Positions 4,598 to 7,368 of a DNA stretch of 7,368 bases are shown piece after piece. The stretch's first letter is position 1, and every line of letters begins with the position of its first letter. Source of the DNA: Holosporales bacterium (GTDB taxonomy: Bacteria; Pseudomonadota; Alphaproteobacteria; BNTO01); NCBI GenBank assembly GCA_031273545.1, contig JAISRQ010000046.1, positions 1 through 7,368 of the forward strand, written 5' to 3'. A program made the position numbers and the translations under genes. The notes beneath the pieces are model-generated. The model did no database searches, had not been told where the DNA came from, and saw only the letters and a program-made list of their open reading frames with translations.

Positions 4598-7368
4598 ATG
4601 ACAGCTCTCGAATTTTTTGTACGAACCGCGTCATTTTTCGCCTGCTTGGCTGTCTTTTGCGTGCTATGCACAAAATTGTTGGTAGGGTCATTGTTTGCAA
4701 CGTCTAATGCTGGGGAGGAATTCCTACGAAACCTAGAAAAATTTGAATTTGCGACATCAAAACTAGAGTGGGTTATCGATGATTTTAAGGATAATAAAAA
4801 TGATAGTCATCCAATGGTTGTCGAGAATGTAGGTGATTTACTGGATGAGCTTGACACACATGTGTCTGGGATTGCGGACGCGTGTAAAGCGTTAGCTGAT
4901 TATTGGGTGGGGGCCAGTTCTACAACAATATCTGATGAACTTAACGCAGAAGGCGAATTGCTCGCTCCTGTGCAAGGATTAGTGGATTTTCTATATAACC
5001 AATACCAATGCCTTGTAGAAAGAAAGAGTGCGCCGTATCTAAATATTGACTGGACGATTATGCCGCAACCAGAGGTTGATGCAGAAGATCTTTTAGGAAA
5101 GATATCGGAACATATAGCAAGTATTCCTGCGAAAGTCGCTGAACTTATTGACGAAATTGTAAGAGTAAACAACCATAATATTAATAACTTAATATTCGGA
5201 ATTGACATATCAAAGTTAAGTGCAGAAATCGCGAATTTAAAAACCGTATTTACGCAAAAACCCTTAGACGCAAACGCAGACATCAACACTGCCGTACTAG
5301 GCGTGCTTGATACAGCGTCTTCGTCATTAGATGAGTTGCAGTTCGAGCATCGCGCTTGCTTAGCCGAATACATAGGTTCGCTCGCCCGCGTTGAGTGCGT
5401 GACCAGCGCGATATGCTCGCAAATTCAAAAAATTATATCCTTTAACTTTGGTGAACCCAAAAACATCGACACGATAGTGGAATGTATCGTCGAAATAACG
5501 TCACATGTAGAGGAGATAAAAGATTCCATGGCAAAGACTAACGAGATATTTGATACGAACGAATGTATAATACATCCCGCGTTTATTAAAGAACTTCGCG
5601 AAATGTATGACCATGTATTTGGATGTTTTAGTGAAATAGAGAAGATATATTATAATTATACGGAAACCCCATCCGGTGTAACAGTACTTGCAGAAAATGT
5701 GCATCATACCGTCGGCGATGTCTCTGATATAATGGGCAGAATAATAGATAATGTTGAATCAATGGTTAACCATATTCCAGCTATTTTTGAAGGCTTTAGC
5801 CAAAATTACATTCAAGAAATTGGAGTAGAGTTAGTCAAACTCGACGCAAGCCTTACCTCATTGGGGGGTCAGTGCGCGGGGAGCGACACATCTTTACTTA
5901 GCGCCCTACCCGCAGGTGTATGCTGCCCCCATAAAAATATTAAAATAAGTGATTTTTTAATAAATATTGCAACGTTATTAAATGGTTTTCCTCCAATAGA
6001 TACGACATTATGCTGCTCCCACATCTTTAATGAAATGCACAATATTTACCATTGTTGTTTTAAAACGTTGCGACTCCTTGAAACGGTATTTAATGCGGAT
6101 GAAATGTATTTTGCCAATAAGCATTCTGCATGGAGGAATATTTTATCATTAATACAAGAATTTATTGTAAAAATTACAGAGACAGGCAGTATTAATGGGC
6201 GCCCTACCCCGGATGATGGAAAGTGTTATGGTGTAAATTTGAAAGTATATTTACAAACCGTATGCGCCGAATTTGAAGAAATGACGGACAATTTAGATGA
6301 ACATATACAATCGTTAAATTTGCCCAACTTTGTTCCGTATTTTCGTACAACATACACAGATAAAGGGTGTAGAACTTTAACCTTTTTTTTGACTGGTATA
6401 GGAGAAATTGTAGAAAAGATAGAGGAACTATTTCCGACCTTTATAGAAAAAATCGAAGTATCTAGTTATGCAGTAGATGCAAATTTGAAGGGGTTGGTTA
6501 TTTCTACATCACAAGCTCTGGAAAACTTTGTGGGGCAAGTTGGAGATGAGATTGGCAAAAAAATTCCAATGTTATCGACTCTTTGCAGTAAGTGCGACGA
6601 CGGAGTGTGGGCGCTCATAAAGACGAACCTTCTAGACTTAGTGACGCTCGCCCAAAAAATCGCAAACGAGCAACTTTCAACGCCGCGGTGCTGCAGGGAT
6701 CCTGGACAAATATTATTAAATACGGGCCAAACGTTATTCAAGATTGACCAAGTTATTCAAAGGATTGGGATTGAAACATCATGTATATCGAGTGACGATG
6801 CGACAATCCTTATATCAAATGTGGACCGTGGCACAGAGATATTGTCGTGCATATTGAACCAGGTTAGCGCAATGCAAAGCTCCGGGGGGGACTCAGCGTG
6901 TTTTCTTCAGCGAAAAATACAAAATATCAGCGAAATCGACACACAAGTGCAAAATTTGCTTGATGTAGCACTTAAGGTGCATGAGGTTTTTGGAGGGACG
7001 CCGTTTGCATTTGAGGTTGCACCTTTCGATCCGTATGACGATAAAGGCAGCAGCGCGCCCGACCCAAATTTGTGCGACTATTTTGATGATATAGTAGAGT
7101 TCGTTAGTACGCATCTTACAGGTATTGGATCGCACATTTCTGAATTTAATGAGAGTTTGCTCGCACGCGATAGGGCGTTTTATAGTGATGAATTACTTGC
7201 ATCGATTACTGCCTTTGTAGGCGAATTTTTCAAAATATCGAAACAAATAAATAGTGTACATGAGTATGTAGAAAGTAATTTAATTATTACATGCGGGAAC
7301 CATTCTCCATTTTTTTCTGAGGAGATAGCGAGTATTTATGGCGAATTAGTAAAGATTCCCGTATCAAT
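4598..7368 (+). CDS. large cysteine-rich helical exported protein, 3' end outside window
   Basis: From ATG 4598 the frame is open for 923 codons with no stop before the right edge, so the full protein is longer. Residues 1-35 form a signal peptide or membrane anchor: R9, then a hydrophobic stretch (11-34), with possible cleavage after SLFA. No lipobox is seen. The rest is nearly all amphipathic helix in 25-35 residue pieces joined by short polar or proline-containing loops. After residue 35 there are 27 cysteines, many just before a new helix (C591, C666, C699, C729, C768, C826, C899). Vicinal pairs occur at 442-443, 472-473, 486-487 and 698-699, and a CxxC at 663-666. A low-complexity acidic, proline-rich loop lies near 808-823. 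No enzyme motif was recognised. The cysteine pattern suggests disulfide-stapled or metal-binding helical repeats outside the cytoplasm (inference). The gene follows a smaller exported helical protein on the same strand. Confidence 0.85.
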   Translation, partial: MTALEFFVRTASFFACLAVFCVLCTKLLVGSLFATSNAGEEFLRNLEKFEFATSKLEWVIDDFKDNKNDSHPMVVENVGDLLDELDTHVSGIADACKALADYWVGASSTTISDELNAEGELLAPVQGLVDFLYNQYQCLVERKSAPYLNIDWTIMPQPEVDAEDLLGKISEHIASIPAKVAELIDEIVRVNNHNINNLIFGIDISKLSAEIANLKTVFTQKPLDANADINTAVLGVLDTASSSLDELQFEHRACLAEYIGSLARVECVTSAICSQIQKIISFNFGEPKNIDTIVECIVEITSHVEEIKDSMAKTNEIFDTNECIIHPAFIKELREMYDHVFGCFSEIEKIYYNYTETPSGVTVLAENVHHTVGDVSDIMGRIIDNVESMVNHIPAIFEGFSQNYIQEIGVELVKLDASLTSLGGQCAGSDTSLLSALPAGVCCPHKNIKISDFLINIATLLNGFPPIDTTLCCSHIFNEMHNIYHCCFKTLRLLETVFNADEMYFANKHSAWRNILSLIQEFIVKITETGSINGRPTPDDGKCYGVNLKVYLQTVCAEFEEMTDNLDEHIQSLNLPNFVPYFRTTYTDKGCRTLTFFLTGIGEIVEKIEELFPTFIEKIEVSSYAVDANLKGLVISTSQALENFVGQVGDEIGKKIPMLSTLCSKCDDGVWALIKTNLLDLVTLAQKIANEQLSTPRCCRDPGQILLNTGQTLFKIDQVIQRIGIETSCISSDDATILISNVDRGTEILSCILNQVSAMQSSGGDSACFLQRKIQNISEIDTQVQNLLDVALKVHEVFGGTPFAFEVAPFDPYDDKGSSAPDPNLCDYFDDIVEFVSTHLTGIGSHISEFNESLLARDRAFYSDELLASITAFVGEFFKISKQINSVHEYVESNLIITCGNHSPFFSEEIASIYGELVKIPVS

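Noticed and set aside
4598..4670. Lipoprotein signal for the large exported protein (C16, C21, C24)
   Set aside because: None of these cysteines has a lipobox-like residue set before it, so a standard signal peptide or anchor fits better.
4900..5373. 157-codon minus-strand open frame
   Set aside because: It lies wholly antisense to the 923-codon exported-protein frame, lacks a Shine-Dalgarno and has a serine-rich, low-quality composition. It is a codon-bias shadow.

Overview
The window most likely comes from an alphaproteobacterium. RseP has the alphaproteobacterial pattern GWTDKKGTRW followed by GGYV and GDADA, a single PDZ domain and about 385 residues. HemW opens with the IHWPFCLQKCPYC form of its cluster motif. 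Intergenic DNA is AT-rich, and three exported proteins of no recognised family lie around two housekeeping genes. A host-associated lineage (Holosporales or Rickettsiales-like) would fit this, but that is a guess.

Layout, left to right. (1) A minus-strand gene for an exported protein starts at 731 and runs off the left edge. (2) A 193-bp divergent intergenic region follows. It carries a perfect 8-bp inverted repeat that overlaps a possible hemW promoter. (3) hemW, 925-2079, plus strand. (4) A 173-bp gap lies between convergent hemW and rseP. It is GC-rich for this window and holds two diverged copies of a hairpin-bearing repeat with a 70-bp period. (5) rseP, 2253-3410, minus strand. (6) A gene-free stretch, 3411-3719, holds the rseP promoter region, a terminator-like hairpin and a GC-richer patch. 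(7) A complete gene for a 256-aa exported helical protein, 3720-4490, plus strand. (8) A very long reading frame opens at 4598 with a good ribosome-binding site and stays open to the right edge, 923 codons without a stop. It encodes a cysteine-rich, almost entirely helical, exported protein.

hemW and rseP are conserved genes. HemW is a radical-SAM heme chaperone. RseP is the inner-membrane intramembrane protease that acts on membrane-embedded substrates. Neither is in its usual setting here. The novelty lies in the exported proteins. The 4598 frame carries cysteines at roughly 30-40 residue intervals, mostly just before a new amphipathic helix, plus a cluster of vicinal CC pairs with nearby histidines. 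The 3720 gene has the same helical style and may be a shorter relative. I recognise none of the three families and assign them no function.
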